64,000 nt of DNA from Asterias rubens (taxonomy: Eukaryota; Echinodermata; Asteroidea; Forcipulatida; Asteriidae): assembly GCF_902459465.1 (NCBI RefSeq), contig NC_047081.1:496001-560000 (forward strand), given 5' to 3'. The notes beneath the pieces were generated by a model. That model was given only the letters and a program-made list of their open reading frames with translations, did not search any database and was not told where the DNA came from. How positions within the stretch are numbered: position 1 is the stretch's first letter; each line of letters opens with the position of its first letter. Positions 1 through 15,000 of the stretch are shown here, in pieces. Position numbers and translations under genes: made by a program.

Positions 1-790
1 ATAGGATACTATGGTATGGGAATATCAATGCTTTATACTTAGTGTATAATTTGCGAGTTGAATACTTTTCATAGGACACTATGGTATGGGAATGTCAATG
101 CTTTATACTTAGTGTATTATACTTTATACTTTATACTTGGTATATAATTTGCGAGGGGAACACTTTCCACATGATGCTATGGCATAGTAAAATCAGTGCT
201 TTATACTTAGTAATTTCGAGTGAAATGCACAAGTTGTGGGCTGGTTTACATAGGCATGGGAAACTCATTGGTTCGGACTTAAAACATATTTGAGTTAAAA
301 TCTACACACTGTATAGTTTAAAATGGGAAAAGGGGTACGCATGGTACTATGGCATAGGGAAATCCTTGCTTTGGACTTAGTAAATAATTTGCGAGTGGAA
401 GGCATAATACGCTTTTACTGACGGGTATTGGTAGTAGATAGGGGACTATTGTGTTCGGACTTGAAAAGTATTCGACGAGTTGAAGGCACACGCTGTAGGC
501 ATAAAGATAGACAATTAGTTTAATTAATGGGGAAATGGTACGCATGGTACAATGGCATAGGTAAATCCTTGCTTTGGACCAGGTAAATAATTTGAGAGTG
601 GAAGGCATACGCTTTACTGACGGGTAGACAGGGGACTCTTTGGTTGTGATTTAAAAAATTGGTGAGTGGATGGAAGGCACACGCTGTAAGTATGGCGCAT
701 TGGTTTACAAGGAAACAAAGGCATAATAGGGGACTTACAAAATAATTATTTGAGTCGAAGGCACACGATGTAGGTATAGAAAATTAGTTC
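1..790. repeat. degraded tandem repeat at the window edge
   Basis: Recurring blocks such as ATGGCATAGG-AAATCCTTGCTT, TAAATAATTTGCGAGTGGAAGG and ACTGACGGGTA come back at about 200-bp spacing, with shorter subrepeats (GGACACTATGGTATGGGAAT) in the first 200 bases. It probably continues left of the window. No coding potential. Confidence 0.7.
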
Positions 791-3700
791 ACAGGGGAAG
801 TTGGTCTGGCATTTCGATGGGAATTGGGGATTGTCGGTCGCTGTGGAAAGGGTAGCGGGGTACACTGGGGTTGGGTGGCTGAGTCTTTAGTAGGCTAGCT
901 GGGATCAACATGACGGCGGGAATATAACTTCTTTGAATTTCCACCAGTGTTCTTGGTGGGTACTCGCCGTGATGGTACAATTGGTTTTATTGAGTTTGAT
1001 ACAATAATTATTTGACACATTGTTATATCGAAAATCAGGCAATAAAAACAATTACATCAAAAAGTTACTAAGGTAGACGACTAAACCCAAGTTTTCAGGC
1101 GATTTTGAAAAACACAATTTTTTTCGGCAGATTTTTGAGAAAACGGCATGGGGTATAACTTGACGTTTTTTCACCCTCAAAACAAATTTCTCTCAGATTT
1201 GCCTCAAAATTTAACCAAAGAAAGTTCTTTATGTGCAAAAGACGCTCTACGGATTACAGATTGCTGGAACAATTGGAAGGGCCTCAAATTAATATTAATT
1301 TTAATCTTGATTTGGGGGCATCGAAAACTAGACAATATCTCAAAAAGTTGCCTACGACTCAGACCAAGGTTTTTCTGTGCACCTCGTCCTTCATTACACA
1401 TCTGGATGAAATTTCAGACGATTAAAAAAATAAAAATAACAAACCCGCCAGTTTTATTCAGACCATGTTCAGACTTTAAAAATTTACATTATCATTCGGC
1501 AGTATAGGTGGCAAACCAGTTTTAGATTTACAACTTGATATGAGAAAGGCAATCTTCAAAGGCTTAACATGATGTATCAATTCTTTTGGATGGTAGGCCT
1601 ACGACTCCGAATGTCAGAGCACCGGTCATTTTGGTTGGTAAACAGTTTACGACAGCTCAGTGTTACATAACAATAACATGTAAACAAAAACTGACATAGA
1701 AACACGTAGGAGTGGCCGACACGAATTGAAGTAGATAATCTATAAGAACTACACAGAAAAGTCGATTGTTTCATCAGATCATGGAGGAATTCTTCATCCA
1801 GTATCTGATTGACGGCAAATTGGCAATGACACTGCAATGACCTATGCTCTAACGTTACAGCTACTTCCGGATTGCCGTTGTTTATGTTGAGCATGAAGGT
1901 GGAATAAATTGCGACAAGAATTGCCCGTTTTATGACAAACTAGGTGGTTACACGCCTTCCACGAGGCCTTCATCCTATTCTACATTATGAACTTGAATAA
2001 ACTACACGATAAAGCTTACCCATAGAGACATTAAATCACATCGAATCATCGTAAGTATATTCACGGTGTTGACAAAATAAAGCATGGCTGGTGGCCATTT
2101 TGAATATCGCGTCACGGTATCAAGCCGTCGAGTACCCAGACCTCTACTACTCTGTTGATGTTTATTTCGCGTAGCGTGGAAATCGGGTACCTGTTGGTTG
2201 CTTTAGCTGGTTCCAATCACCGGTGCCTGTCCAAGATCAAAGGGGCAAACTGGCTCCCGCAAGATCTCGCGGAATGATTCGAAATGCGAGAATCGAAGGC
2301 TTGAATCATATTAAAAGTGATGAATAAACGCTTACACTGTAAGTAATTGTGGTAATTAAACCAAGTAGCCTTACGTTTGTTTAACTTGAAATGATTTAGC
2401 GCAAAGTTGAAAGAACTAAAGGTAATATATGAGGTCTATTTTGTGTTCGTTTCTCAGCTTATAAGTAGGCATCGACCACAAATCCACTAAGCGTTATTTT
2501 ATTTAAACAAAAAAATCATGTTTGATAATAATCTGCATGGTTATGTTTTTTCGAAACACTAACAGAAAGCGAGTCACCCCATATGAATTTTTAATGATAG
2601 TAATTGAATTGCCTCATCATTTATTTTTCGGAAAAAAAAGAAGTTCACCGGCAAATATTTAATGCGGGAAAATGAATGGGGAGCAGTGTAAACTTTGGTT
2701 TTGGCTGGTTAAATATAGGCCCAATTTCATGAACTGCTTCCAAAGTTAGTACTTATTAAATGTTCTCCTTAGCGAAAACAAGCAGTATGTGCCATGGTAC
2801 TTTTGCTGATAACTTTGTTCTGTATTAAAGGATTCGGGTAAATGTCCATAGAGTGTTGTGTTAGAAAAAAGTACAGACCCTTTAAAAGTGTTGTGCGTAG
2901 CTACTTTTTGTGCGTAGCTACTTTTTGTGCCGAGAAATTCTGTCAAATTGGGTCCTGTTTGTGCTCAGTAAGATTTGTTCTTGCTTAGCATTTTTGCTTT
3001 ACGAAATTGGTCTGTTTACAAACAAATCTTGTTTTAATATTGGTTGATTTTAAATGCCTATGCATGGGACGGATGGGGTTGCCAACTGTATGCCAAACTT
3101 CATGGAGTGGTGTTACCAGAATAATAACCATTGTTCCTACACTTGTTTAGGCCAAAACTGAAAAAGTAAACAAGGCCTTGTACACGTTTTTTTCAGGCAA
3201 AACTAATTTGATAAGTCCACAAAGCCTTGTAAAATTAGTCAGGCAAAACAGACAAAGTAAATTTTCCGACAACATTTAATAAGTACACAATAAGCCTTCT
3301 ACACAGTTTCAGGCAAAACTGTAAAAGTACAAAAGGCAAAAGTTGATAAGTAAACAGTTTTAGCAACAAAGTAAACACATTGTGAGCATTCAATTTAAAA
3401 AATTACTTTTATTTTTGATTCACTTTTTTTGATATTTTGTTCCCAAAGTAGGACAGTTTAAAGTACAGACGTCACTAAACATTCATTATTTGTATGAAAT
3501 AAAACGGCTCAAGGTTTTGCAGTAATGTTTCCTGATTGTGAGACCAAAACTTCATATGATTTTGAAATAAGGAAGAGATTACAACTTAAAAAGAACTTCA
3601 AAACTAAGCGATAAATGTTGAAATAATTAAACCAAAACTTGCAAGGCAAAGTACAATTAGGTGGAAGTTGCGTTTACATCAAGTAAGAATATCTCTTTCT

Positions 3701-4429
3701 TGGTTAAAAACTTATTCAAAACTGATAGTTTACAAATTGCTTCAAACAGTTTTCTCAGTTTCTCATCAACTACAACAATCCTTGCAAAGAAATTGATTTA
3801 TAACTGGAAGCGAAAATGATTTTGGAAGATTAAATTGAAAAGATCAAAGATTTTTGTCGCTTGGTACAACAAGGTCGTCGCTCCCAAGTTAGCATTTCTG
3901 GAAGTGCAAGTTTTAGAATGTTGAACACTGAACTCTCGTAATAACTTTGACGTTCTTACAAAGTCAACGACCATTGGGGTTTAGCATTATGAAGTGTGTT
4001 AGTGCGAGATGCAACGACTTGGTTGCACATAACCTTGTTGCACAGACACAATATGTGTCAACTGTCAAAAAATATATTATTTTTAATCACAATACATTAA
4101 TTATATTAAACTATATGCTCACATAGAACCTCCACCTTTGGCTAAATAAATACATCTAAGTATACAGTTTCTTACAGCTAAAGAAATCAAAGCAGGCAAC
4201 CAGTCACAGACAGCCTTCCCAACATGGTAGTTTAGCTGGTAACCAGCGCCTTCTAAGTGATGTTTTTTCCTCTGCTTTGTACGGGCCGATTCTTCATAAA
4301 GTAATTCAATCAAGTTTTGTCAATAATCATAACTAATTAGCTGGATCATTAATAATCAATGCTTTATCAACTTACTATTCAGTGGTGTTTATTTTTGAGA
4401 ATAAGTGATTGGGTGGTGATTGTTCACGA
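791..4429. other. non-coding flank downstream of the aminopeptidase
   Basis: AT-rich with short ORFs only. A degenerate repeat of AGGCAAAACT / AAGTACACAAAGCCTTGTACAC units runs from about 3140 to 3390. A GC-richer patch at about 2130-2290 has no identifiable exon. I see nothing else I can name. Confidence 0.5.
4388..4393 (-). promoter_or_regulatory. candidate polyadenylation signal AATAAA for the aminopeptidase
   Basis: AATAAA on the minus strand (TTTATT on plus), about 37 bases past the stop codon. It gives a very short 3' UTR, so more distal signals may be used as well. Confidence 0.45.
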
Positions 4430-4576
4430 TTATGCCAAGTTACTGTCTAGCCACATGGAAATTGTGTCTTCATTCTTAGCGAGCCAGTTGATGTTGGTGC
4501 GGATGCGTTCAACGGCCTGGAGACGTCCACGGGATCCGGCCCCTGCGTCCGGATACTCCGCCCAGAAATCTTCAAG
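4430..4576 (-). CDS. aminopeptidase exon 20, terminal
   Basis: Codes residues 948-995 and [23 protein letters not shown] then [19 protein letters not shown] is the standard family end (FF-x-x-P... Q-x-E-x-x-x-NI-W-x-x-N-x-x-x-I-x-WL). The acceptor follows CATTCTATCAACAG. Confidence 0.96.
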   Translation of the reverse strand, partial: LEDFWAEYPDAGAGSRGRLQAVERIRTNINWLAKNEDTISMWLDSNLA

Positions 4577-6335
4577 CTGTTGATAGAATGGAAAGAAAGA
4601 GGCGGGGTTTTAGCCAAGATGCCGTCTTGAATGTTGAAAAGAGAAGGTTGGGTGAGGTTTGGGATAGCACCAGGTGTATTAAATCTCTTTTGAGTAGTGT
4701 TTGATCTGAAATGAACCAGTGGTTGACACGACTACTACTTGGTGTTACTGCAAACATCACCTGATAAAACTCCCATCATGCAAAGTTTCAAATTCTTCTA
4801 GCAAATGTAGGCTTGATAGTACACAAGTTGGATCATATTTACAAATACAGTGATCTTGTACAATCCAGAGCCTTCCTGGCAGGCAGGCTAGGTAATGGGC
4901 AATTTAACATTTCAGAAACTTATATATATATATTACATATAAAACAAGTAGGGGAGATGGCTCTAACTTTCGATCTAAACCAGACCGATGTCAGAGGCAA
5001 TATATTTCAATTTTTCTCCGTTTGAAAATGTTTTTTGGTAAGAGGTCCCCTACCGTCAAGAGTTTTGAGAGGGTGTGGTTTGACAACCTTGCTGTGACAA
5101 TGATAAGGAACTTGTGTTCAGATTATTAGTAAGTTAAGTTTCAGATTCAAGACACTGAACGTGTAGACATCATAGATGTCAAGATGGTTGGTTTTGAATC
5201 TCGGCCATGGTTAATTGCTCCCTTCCAGATGGGGGAGTACACTGGATATGAAGTTTTGTGTGTGAAATCCACTTTGAAGTAACTAAAAAGGGAGGGAGGG
5301 GGGCTGACACACATTGCATGGACCTCACAGTGTATTGTTACTCCAAACTTTAATTGCTCCCCTCCACCTCGGAGTACACTGTACACAAAGCATATGAGTG
5401 AACTACTCGTTCTGTAATTATTACCTCCTTTAGTTTCTGCTCGGTGTTCCAATAGTCTGTGAATCCAGGGACCAGCCGGCCAAGGTATCGGTCACTCACG
5501 CCGAATCTACAAATAATAAAATCGAAAGGTCAGATTTGATCCCTGTCCTCGATCGTATCCCTCTCTTCTTTACCATTGGCCAATTCATGTAAATAAGAAC
5601 TTTCAATGGCGGTGTAACAAGCTGTGATATAATGGGTCTAATATTTGGCACATAGACAAAACATTGAATGCTCTGCTACACTTGGTGTCTCTCAACATTA
5701 TGCATAAAATAACAAGCCTGTACAAGTTTGAGCTCAATCAGTCGTCCAAGTTGTGAGATAATAATAAAAGAAAAAACACCCTTGTCACACGAAGTTGTGT
5801 GCTTTCAATTCATATGCTTGATTTACAGACCTCAAAATGTAATTCTGAGGTCTCGAAATCAAATTTGTAGAAAGTTACTTCTTTCATCAAAAACTACATC
5901 ATTTCAGAGGGAGCTGTTTCTCACAATATTTTATACCATCAACCTCTCCCCATTACTTGTTGCCAAGAAAGTTTTTTTTGCTAAAAATTGTTTTGAGTAA
6001 CTACCAATTGTACCCACTGCCTTTAACCACAGATGAGATTTTTACCTACCTGTCTAAGAGGTAGTCATAGTTGGCCCGGACCCAGTCCCACACCAGAAGG
6101 TTTCCTACTGGATTGTCAGCGATGTAGCCAAGAGTCGAGAAGAAATCTTGCCCACGGATCTTACTGGGATCTCTGCAGTATTCCAGATATCTGGGAAAAA
6201 ATCACAGAAACAAATATTGTAAATAACAAAAATACTAATAATAGCAAAACCTCTGCAGCGCCTTAATCATAATATGGTCATGCTTTAGGGTGCTGAACAT
6301 GGCACAAGTAAAAACATAAGCAGGTACATAATGAA

Positions 6336-6402
<67 letters not shown>

Positions 6403-9400
6403 GTGACCTCTTATAAAGCACTCCTGTCAGGCATGACTCTCATGGCGCTGAACGAATAAGAAATAAGAAACTGAATAAAGATAAAAACATACAGGGATTC
6501 AAACCCCAAACCTTGGAACATACCTTGATAGAAGCCAGACTTGGCGAGTTCGTGCCAGGGCATAGCGCAGCTTAGTCTTTTCGGAGGCCACATCGCTGTT
6601 CATGTAGTTTTCCCAAAGAATGTCCCAAGCCTCCTGGTCTCCGATCTCCTCCATTCCAAAGCGATAAACGTGAGATCGAATATTCACTGAAATGCTACAA
6701 TTGTAAAAATCAATCAATCAATCAAAAAGTCAATCAATCAATCAATCAATCAGAAATTTATAAAGCGCCAAAATCAACCAATATTGCTGTGTCATTGCAA
6801 CATGCATGATATTCTTTAATTACATTTTTGTTTGTGTTTAAAGCATTCCGTTTATAAGCTTCGGCTTCTTGTGTAATGCCTCCACTAGTTTCTTGTATCA
6901 ATTGTTTGTTTTCTAAAGTGCTTATAAATCCATGTGGATATAAATATTTCATGTTATGAAACAAAATATTTGGTCCTTGAGAAAAAGTAGGAGCACTTTA
7001 TGGAGTGGGAGAGCCAACCTACATGTACGCATAGTGTAGGCTTCAAAAGACCTTCAGGCCTTAATAACAATCATTTTCCTTATTTTTTCAAGGGCTACAA
7101 AAATCGGAAAAACACCAGTATATCGCCGTATCAGTGCAACAAGGTCATATGTCACATTTTCAGTTAAACTAGAAAATGTATTTTTTATTTTGTCTGAATA
7201 AAAATGTAAATTTACATTTTTTTCCAAAAAGTAATTACAAAAAGATACTAGCGGGCCTACAAACCATCACTGAACCGGGACTGGAGGTTGTACAAACTCC
7301 AAGGAGTCTGTAATGATGATTTTAGTTTTGGTTTGAAAAATTACAAGTACGAAAGTTTGTATACTTTTTGAATTTATTATTGAAAACAAGGATATGAAAT
7401 ATTTTCGTTTTACCTTGATCCATTCAAATAAGTTCTGAAAAGTCTGACGGCTTCGTCTAAGCAGTCCGAATCTCCAAAGCCACAGGACATGTAAATGATG
7501 TCGCTACGAAGGTAACTGCAAAATAAAAAAACAACAACATTAAGGTGTTGATCTTCTACAAATATTTGGAGCAAATTCAATGTTCACATATGTATGCATA
7601 AAGGATTAGTTCATTGGCATTCACCAGGCCTTTAAATTTTGTTCACAGGCATCTAAAAAAAACAATTAAAAAATTGAAAACAGTTCATGCGAAATCACCA
7701 AACATCATATGGCCGGAACATGGGTAACCCTTTTACGGTCTGAAAGGATGTAGGTATGGGTATCATCCACTAAGAGCCTGGCTGGTGGAGCAGCATTTCA
7801 ACTCTACGCAGCAATTATGGATGTTTAATTTGCATCGAGGATAAAGACAATTAGATTTGGTTCTACCCATACACCAAAGTGTCTTAGAGCTGCCTGGGAT
7901 GGAATAATAGATGTCTAGAGAGGCCTTTACCGTTCAAGATGGCTTCCCTCGTCATTCCAGGTCAGTTTCTTAAGCATTGGAGCAGCTTGCCCAGCAAAGT
8001 AGGTCTGTTGAAAGGAAAGGTACAAAACAACTAAATATTCATTTCACTTCACAAGAGAACATTTGAAACTTATTCAAAACAACTGCGATTAAGCACTAAA
8101 AGTCTGATAAGTTGATTTTTATTTAAAAACAATAATGGCTTCTTATATCAGTGACGCTCAAGGCGCTTCAAATTCAGTATTTTCCTGCATGGTGTCTTGG
8201 GCTACGTCTGCGTTATGAGACCTACTCCTTTTACATAGCACCATGTGATGATGATGGTTTACAAACTGGTGGCACAAAATGCTACCAATCAAACCAGGAA
8301 CACTGAGGTGAGCCCCTTCTATTTACGATAAGTGCACTTGGTTCTTTTACATGGGTTAAATTTGGCAGTAACAAGAGCCATGAAATAAGGCCCAGGTTTG
8401 TATTGCAGCGTATAAAATTAATTCTATTTCAAAATTGTCCTTCAAATTGTGTCAACTGGTTGAAGGGTCTCACCCAGAGTTTGGGCCGGGGTTTTGTATC
8501 ACACATTAAATAGCCTTAATTCAATTTCAAGCGTAGAATAATTTCTTTTTGCCAAGTTCCTCACCCTGAGTTTAGCGAAGACGGGTCTGTAGCGGAGTGT
8601 TTCTCGCAACCAGATGATGTTATCGTAAGCGGCATCCCAAGGAGTGTATTGTTCCTCGGATGACAAATACCTCGTCATGTCCAGTGGGATGCTGTAATCA
8701 ATCAACTCCGCTCTGCAAGAAAGTAAACAAGAAGGTTATTTAAAAAAATTATAAAAAGTAGGATTTGAAACTTTGCATGGTTTGAGTTTAATTAGGTGAG
8801 GCTTGCAGTAGTACCACATAACTTTGACTTCACTCTGTTAAGGGGCACCTCAACGAGGAAAATGTACATTTGTATTGGAACCTCGCACAAGGGCAATAAA
8901 GCAAAAGCACAGGGCACCACGGCAAAAGCACCGGGACAGGGCAATCGCTGTGGCAACAATGGGTCATTCCGAGGCTTGTACAGGAACAAACACAGGGCAT
9001 CACAGCAAAACAACTGTCTTAAAAGTCTAAGGAATTCCAGCTTAAGATGTAACTCTTGACACTCAAGTCGTGGTACAAGACAATATTCAGATCATACTCG
9101 GATATGGTGTGGTTTGACACCTACCTGGCCAAGTTAAAAGCATCATCAAGCAATCCAGCTCGGTCACGGATGTCCATCACCTGAAAATGATCAAAGGAAT
9201 TGTACGAAATAAATACAAGACAAATCAAATCGTTACAAATTCTCAATAGGACCACTGGCTAATCGGAAGACAACTCTGATACCCTTCTATTCTGGGCCCA
9301 GTTTCATCAAACATGTAAGCACAGTAAAACTCCGCTTAGCAAAAATAGGTTACCAGAAAAAAATACCGCAATAAGTGTAGCCCTCACCTTGAAGTGGCCG

Positions 9401-11972
9401 CCCAACCTTGTCATGTGGGTAATATCTTATTAAAAAAAAAAAAAAAAAAAACAATGTCTGAGAAAATCTTCCCTATTATTAAAGGGTCTATATAACTTTT
9501 TGTAGGACAAAATACACAATGTCCACAGATTTACACTAAACTTACACAGTTTGAAGATAATGATAGTAGAAAGCTTCCCTGAAAATATTACGTGCTGAGG
9601 TGCTGTAGCTTTTGGAAAATGAGTAAAACAATGTCATGAAAATAATTTTCGTCTCATGAGACGGAAATTATTTTAATCATTTACAAACGTATTTTCATGA
9701 CATTGTTTTACTCATTTCTCAAAAACTACAGCACCTCATTAAGTAAGATTTGAAGGGAAGCTTTCCACTATCATTATCTTCAAACCCTGTAAGTTTAATG
9801 TAAATCTATGGACATTTTGAAAAAGTACCAAAATCCTTTAAATATAATGTCAATCTGAACTTACTTCGTGATCCTCCATCAGTTGCTCACTTAGTGCTTT
9901 CCAGTTCTCTGTATCGTAGTTGACTCGGTAGTAACCAAACTTGCCAGGGTTGGCTATATACCAGTCTGTCACAGCACCAACCCATGGAAAGGAGACTTCA
10001 TTCATAAACAAAAAAGAAAACAGAAGTAGTTTAAAGATAATGGTTTTACAGAATAGTACAGGGGTCGATATTAAGTGTGTTTTCATGGCAGTCAGCAGCC
10101 GTCGCTTTCACCAAACTCTTCCTAACTTAGGATTAATCTTAGGACTTAGGACGAGTTAAGTTCTGCATCCAAAGACGTAGGACACATTGATCCCATCCTA
10201 AGGTAGGACGGGTTAATCATCCTAACTCGAGTTGGGAATAATCCTAGCGTTTTGTGAAATCGACTGCATGACTACGACTAGTAACCCAGAACTTTTAGTA
10301 GCCCTGATGAGATTTTGGTAGCCCCAAAAACACATTACTTCTCGAGGCACGGCACAAATTAAATGAAACAGAATCTTTCCTACCTCCGCCAAACTCCATT
10401 GGACTTTCAAGGAAAGTGCTTGGGTCGGACTCAAACAAATAGTTGAAACGGATATTCCAGGTATAGCTGCGGAGTAAAGGCCAAGTACACAAGAATTAAA
10501 ACCAGTTTAAAAAAAAAAAATTTCAAAGATATATTAAATGCTACCGTTTTGATAAAGCAGTGTGACAAGGTCGGTAGCATGATCCTACAATGTGATTTGA
10601 TTCTGCGACTTCAGGATTAATGTGTTTCGGCTAGCTCTACAAATTGAACTTTCTAGTCCGAATAATGGCAGCCTCCCTATGTTAGCTTGACGTAAGCAAG
10701 GTAAACAATTGCTGTTGTACTCAAAGCTTGAGTATTTTGTGTGTGTGTTATCTTGGTCAGCTCAAGTCACTTGATGCCAGACGTTGTTCTTTACTATCAA
10801 TCAACAATCGTGATCCCCGCTCCACTTCTCCTCGCTGGGCACATTACTTCGAACGATAGCAGGAACTATTGGAAAACTTCCACATCACCCCACCACGGGG
10901 GGCGGCTTACAGAACCGCCCATCATCACTGGATGGTAGAACAGTCGGGAAGCGTGTAGCATTGAGAGTATGGGGCCTTCGGTATTACCATTGCAAAGTGC
11001 TATTCACACGGCACCACGGAATGCGGCTAACAGAACCGCCCACTATCACTGGATGGTAGAACAGTCGGGAAGCGTGTAGCATTGAGAGTATGGGGCCTTC
11101 GGTATTACCATTGCAAAGTGCTATTCACACGGCACCACGGAATGCGGCTAACAGAACCGCCCACTATCACTGGATGGTAGAACAGTCGGGAAGCGTGTAG
11201 CATTGAGAGTATGGGGCATTTGGTATTACCATTGCAAAGTGCTATTCACACGGGAAGCGTGTAGCATTGAGTGTATGGGGGCCTGTATTACCATTGCAAA
11301 GTGCTATTCAAACCGCAGCAATTTACCAAGGGTTCCTTGCTCAATTTAAGCACGGTTTTGAAAAATGTAGCAATGTTTGACAAAAACTTGGACAGTAGAA
11401 CAAATTGCCATTTCACACAAGGTAAATTTTCAAAAATCTTACAACCATGCTACAATATAGTAAGGGACCCTTGCTAAATTGCTATCGTATGAAAGGGGCT
11501 CAACTCAACAAGAAAGCTTTGCACCAAGACTACCATTTGGGCTGAAAGGGTCCAAAATGGAATCCATCTTCGACACTTACTTGAAAACACTTCCGTATTC
11601 GTCTTTGGACTTATCGGCTTGAGGATCAACCAAGAACCAAGTTTGATCAGCGTCTACCATCCATGAGCCTCCAACATCCCTCTTCGTCATGGTAACAACG
11701 GGGAATCCCATCTGCAGAGTCCAGGTATCCATGATTTCTTTGACGTTGATGTCCATGCCGGCGTTCTTACAGCCCTGGAACAACGATTCAAGAGAGAGAG
11801 TTATATTTGATGAACGAGATTCACTTTCCGTTTTGTACGAGTAAAAATCTCAAGTATGACCCTACTCTTTTCCTTGCTGCTCCAGTAGGATGTGGGAAAA
11901 TCCTTTTTTACAAATTATCTTACCAATATCCTTACACATCCACTTTCAAATCTGTGATGCCATCCTACGTTT

Positions 11973-12003
<31 letters not shown>

Positions 12004-15000
12004 TTGGTATATATACAACAAAATGACCAGCAGAGCCTTACCGTTATGGTGCAACAAGCAATGACTGTTGGATCAGCGACTTAAAAGTTAAACTAATTAT
12101 TGATTAGTTGATTGATTGATTGATTGATTGAATTGAATTTAGCAATGAGAGTGGTAACTGGAGAAGCAAATGCAATGGAAGTTGAGTCACTGTTGGAAGA
12201 GACAAGGTTCTCAACCTGAGTCAACTTCTGCCGTGGCATGGATCGACAATACAAATACAACGATAGGAAAGTTAGGCACGGGTACTTTACCACTTTGTGC
12301 AAAGCTGTGTGATTTTGAGGCATTTTGAGGCATACATCGCTTAGACGCCTTGTCAAAACGTCCCGGGCGTTCCTCCGCTGACAGTCTGCGGACTGGACAG
12401 CAAATACCACTGTTGCTAAGGACCTCGGACAGTCCGCGGAAGAACGGCCATGTGCGTTGAAGCGCGGCGAAGTTAATGAGCTATCCATGCCGGGCGCTAT
12501 TGTTAGTATAACAATAAGTTCATGAATAAACAAGTTGTATTTTCAGGTCACGAATATCAGCGGCTTGGACGCGGACCGGCCGTGCTCTTCCAGAACAATA
12601 CATTTTCTACTCACGAATACCATCCTCCTGGAAGCGGACAGGCCGCACCGACAAGACAATTACACCATCCAGTGCATGTGATAATCAGGGAACGATTTCG
12701 CCTGTATCACATCGCAATTTGTGATACAATTTTGATGATTTGCTATGCAATTGTAAAAAGTGCACCGCAAATGTTGCGATCCAATTTGCGAAGCATAATA
12801 TGCAACATTTATGCTTGAAACAAAAATATCGATTTTTAACTTGAAACCATTCACATTATTAATCAATATTTTCCCGCAAGAAAAACGATGCTAAATTAAT
12901 AAGAAATCACCCCCGCCGCGACTACTAAACGTTTTCTTCCATGATGTTGAATACAATATGCTGCTCTGGCAGTAGGGCAAAATCGACCAATGAAAACATT
13001 CGTTACGTGCTTTATGGAAATTCAACAGCCAATAGAAACACCGGTCTCTTAAACTGTGGCTTCCTCCCCCTCACACATTGGACAAACCAGACTATCTGGT
13101 TGTTTTGACATGGAGACACACTCGCACAGGTGTGTATATTTGTTCATTGGTGACGGTGACTTGGGATTTTATAAATAAGAAACTAATGTTTTCCGCTTGG
13201 AAAGTAAGAACGAACAGTTAAAATTGTCCCCTGGATACTCTGACCCACTTGGAACGGAGTTTGCGCATAGACTGGAACTTTTGTCAGTCGAAGCCGGGAA
13301 TGAAGACAACCATTTTTAAAATTCATGTCTTGGTTATGTAGGCCCAACCAAGTCTTAAAAGTCACACTTTGGAGGAAATGGCTTTTAGTTACACATCCAC
13401 CCTTACTTTGCTTTTTAATCTGCAAAGGTAAAACCATTGTTAACCACCTACGTTCCTCCGCGGTTCCACCGGTCAGCTCATAAGCTGGACCTTACAATGG
13501 CCGACCGGTAGCTCCGCGGAGCCCCCGGAATATTCATGTTTATTGACATGTAAATGAGCCGTCGTGGCCGTGGACGTGCCCGGTTGCTACGGGTTCTTTT
13601 GTTACAAAAATCCGCGGACTCACGCAGAATGCACGCGGAATGGAACGGCTTGGACGTTTTGACAAGGCGCCTTAAAAGGAAAGAATACTTACTTCTGTTA
13701 TCTCAGCCCAAAGGTCGTCACTGACAGCAGTCTGGTAAGCGTACTTCTTCAAATAGGACTGTGGAGAAAATTTACAGAAATGCATTTGGTTCAAATATTT
13801 AATGATTAAACTCTTTCATGCATCAACCGGTTGCTAGAGACCGATTTAGGTCCCTTCAGAAAAGTAATTGTGAAGTGAAAAAAAAAGAATCGCACGGACA
13901 TGCAGATTTAAGAATAGGTAATAGGACTCTTGAGGGCGCTATTGTGACGTGTTTTGGGGAAGGTTGCCATTTGCAAAAAACATTTGCATCTAATAACAGT
14001 GACAATTAATGTGTGCATATGATGATCAATTTATCGCTAAAATAATTGGCGCACAAAAGAACACTCCCAAAACAGTCGCAAATAAAGAAAATGTGATCCC
14101 TAAAAATCATAAAGATAGAGAGAGGTTTTAAAGAGTAGCTCAAATTAAGATGACTTTCTTACCGCAACACCGGCTTTGAAAACATCTTCAGTGACGATTT
14201 CGTTCAGCATCCGAAGAACACTTGCACCCTGGGAAATAATTTGTTATAAAATGTTTAAATGTTTACACTGTTGTGTTTTGGCAGAGCGAATTCAATCACA
14301 TCTGTTAGATTTAAATAAATGCAAACAATGGATAAAGGTAAAAGGAATGAACTCAAAACAGAACCAAAGTACAGCAAAGCTAGATCACGCGACCACAATG
14401 CTCCACTGGACCGAGGAAAGGCAATAATTATAACACTAGCTTCTTATACACCTCTCTTAATATTCATGCATGACGTCATAATTCTTACCCAAAATGAGGC
14501 TATAGGCGCACGCCCGCCACCACTTGCAGTGGCTGCGCCTATGGCCTCTTTTTAAGTTAGAATTGGCACGTACCTCATGCATGAATAATAAGAGAGGCAT
14601 ATATAGCGCTTTGTTACACCCGTATCAAAGGGGCATATCAAATTGCTCAGTATTTTTTTCTGTAAAGTTATGGAGCTACATTTTGAAGTATGAAACCTAT
14701 TCTTTTATTTATAGTGTGCTTGACTGCTTGGCTACGAAACCCAGGACCGAGACTTGAACCCGATCGGAAACACAAGAGCTTGAGTCGTCTTTTGCGCTCG
14801 GCCACAGCACGCTAGGATCAAACTTACCTTGCTGTAGGGGATGGAGTCAAATATTTCATTGATCTCATCCGGATGGTTGACTGGGACGATGATTGGATGA
14901 GAGCTGACGATCTGATCATTCCCCATCACGTAAATAAAATCCTGATTTAGAAATTGATTCATCTACACAGAGAGGGAAAGGTTATGAAGAAAAAAAAGAA

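Noticed and set aside
1148..1507. 119-residue plus-strand ORF
   Set aside because: AT-rich, with competing frames on both strands and no motif.
12093..12533. 146-residue minus-strand ORF
   Set aside because: Runs through a simple repeat into the end of a TIR element within aminopeptidase intron 9. No domain recognised.
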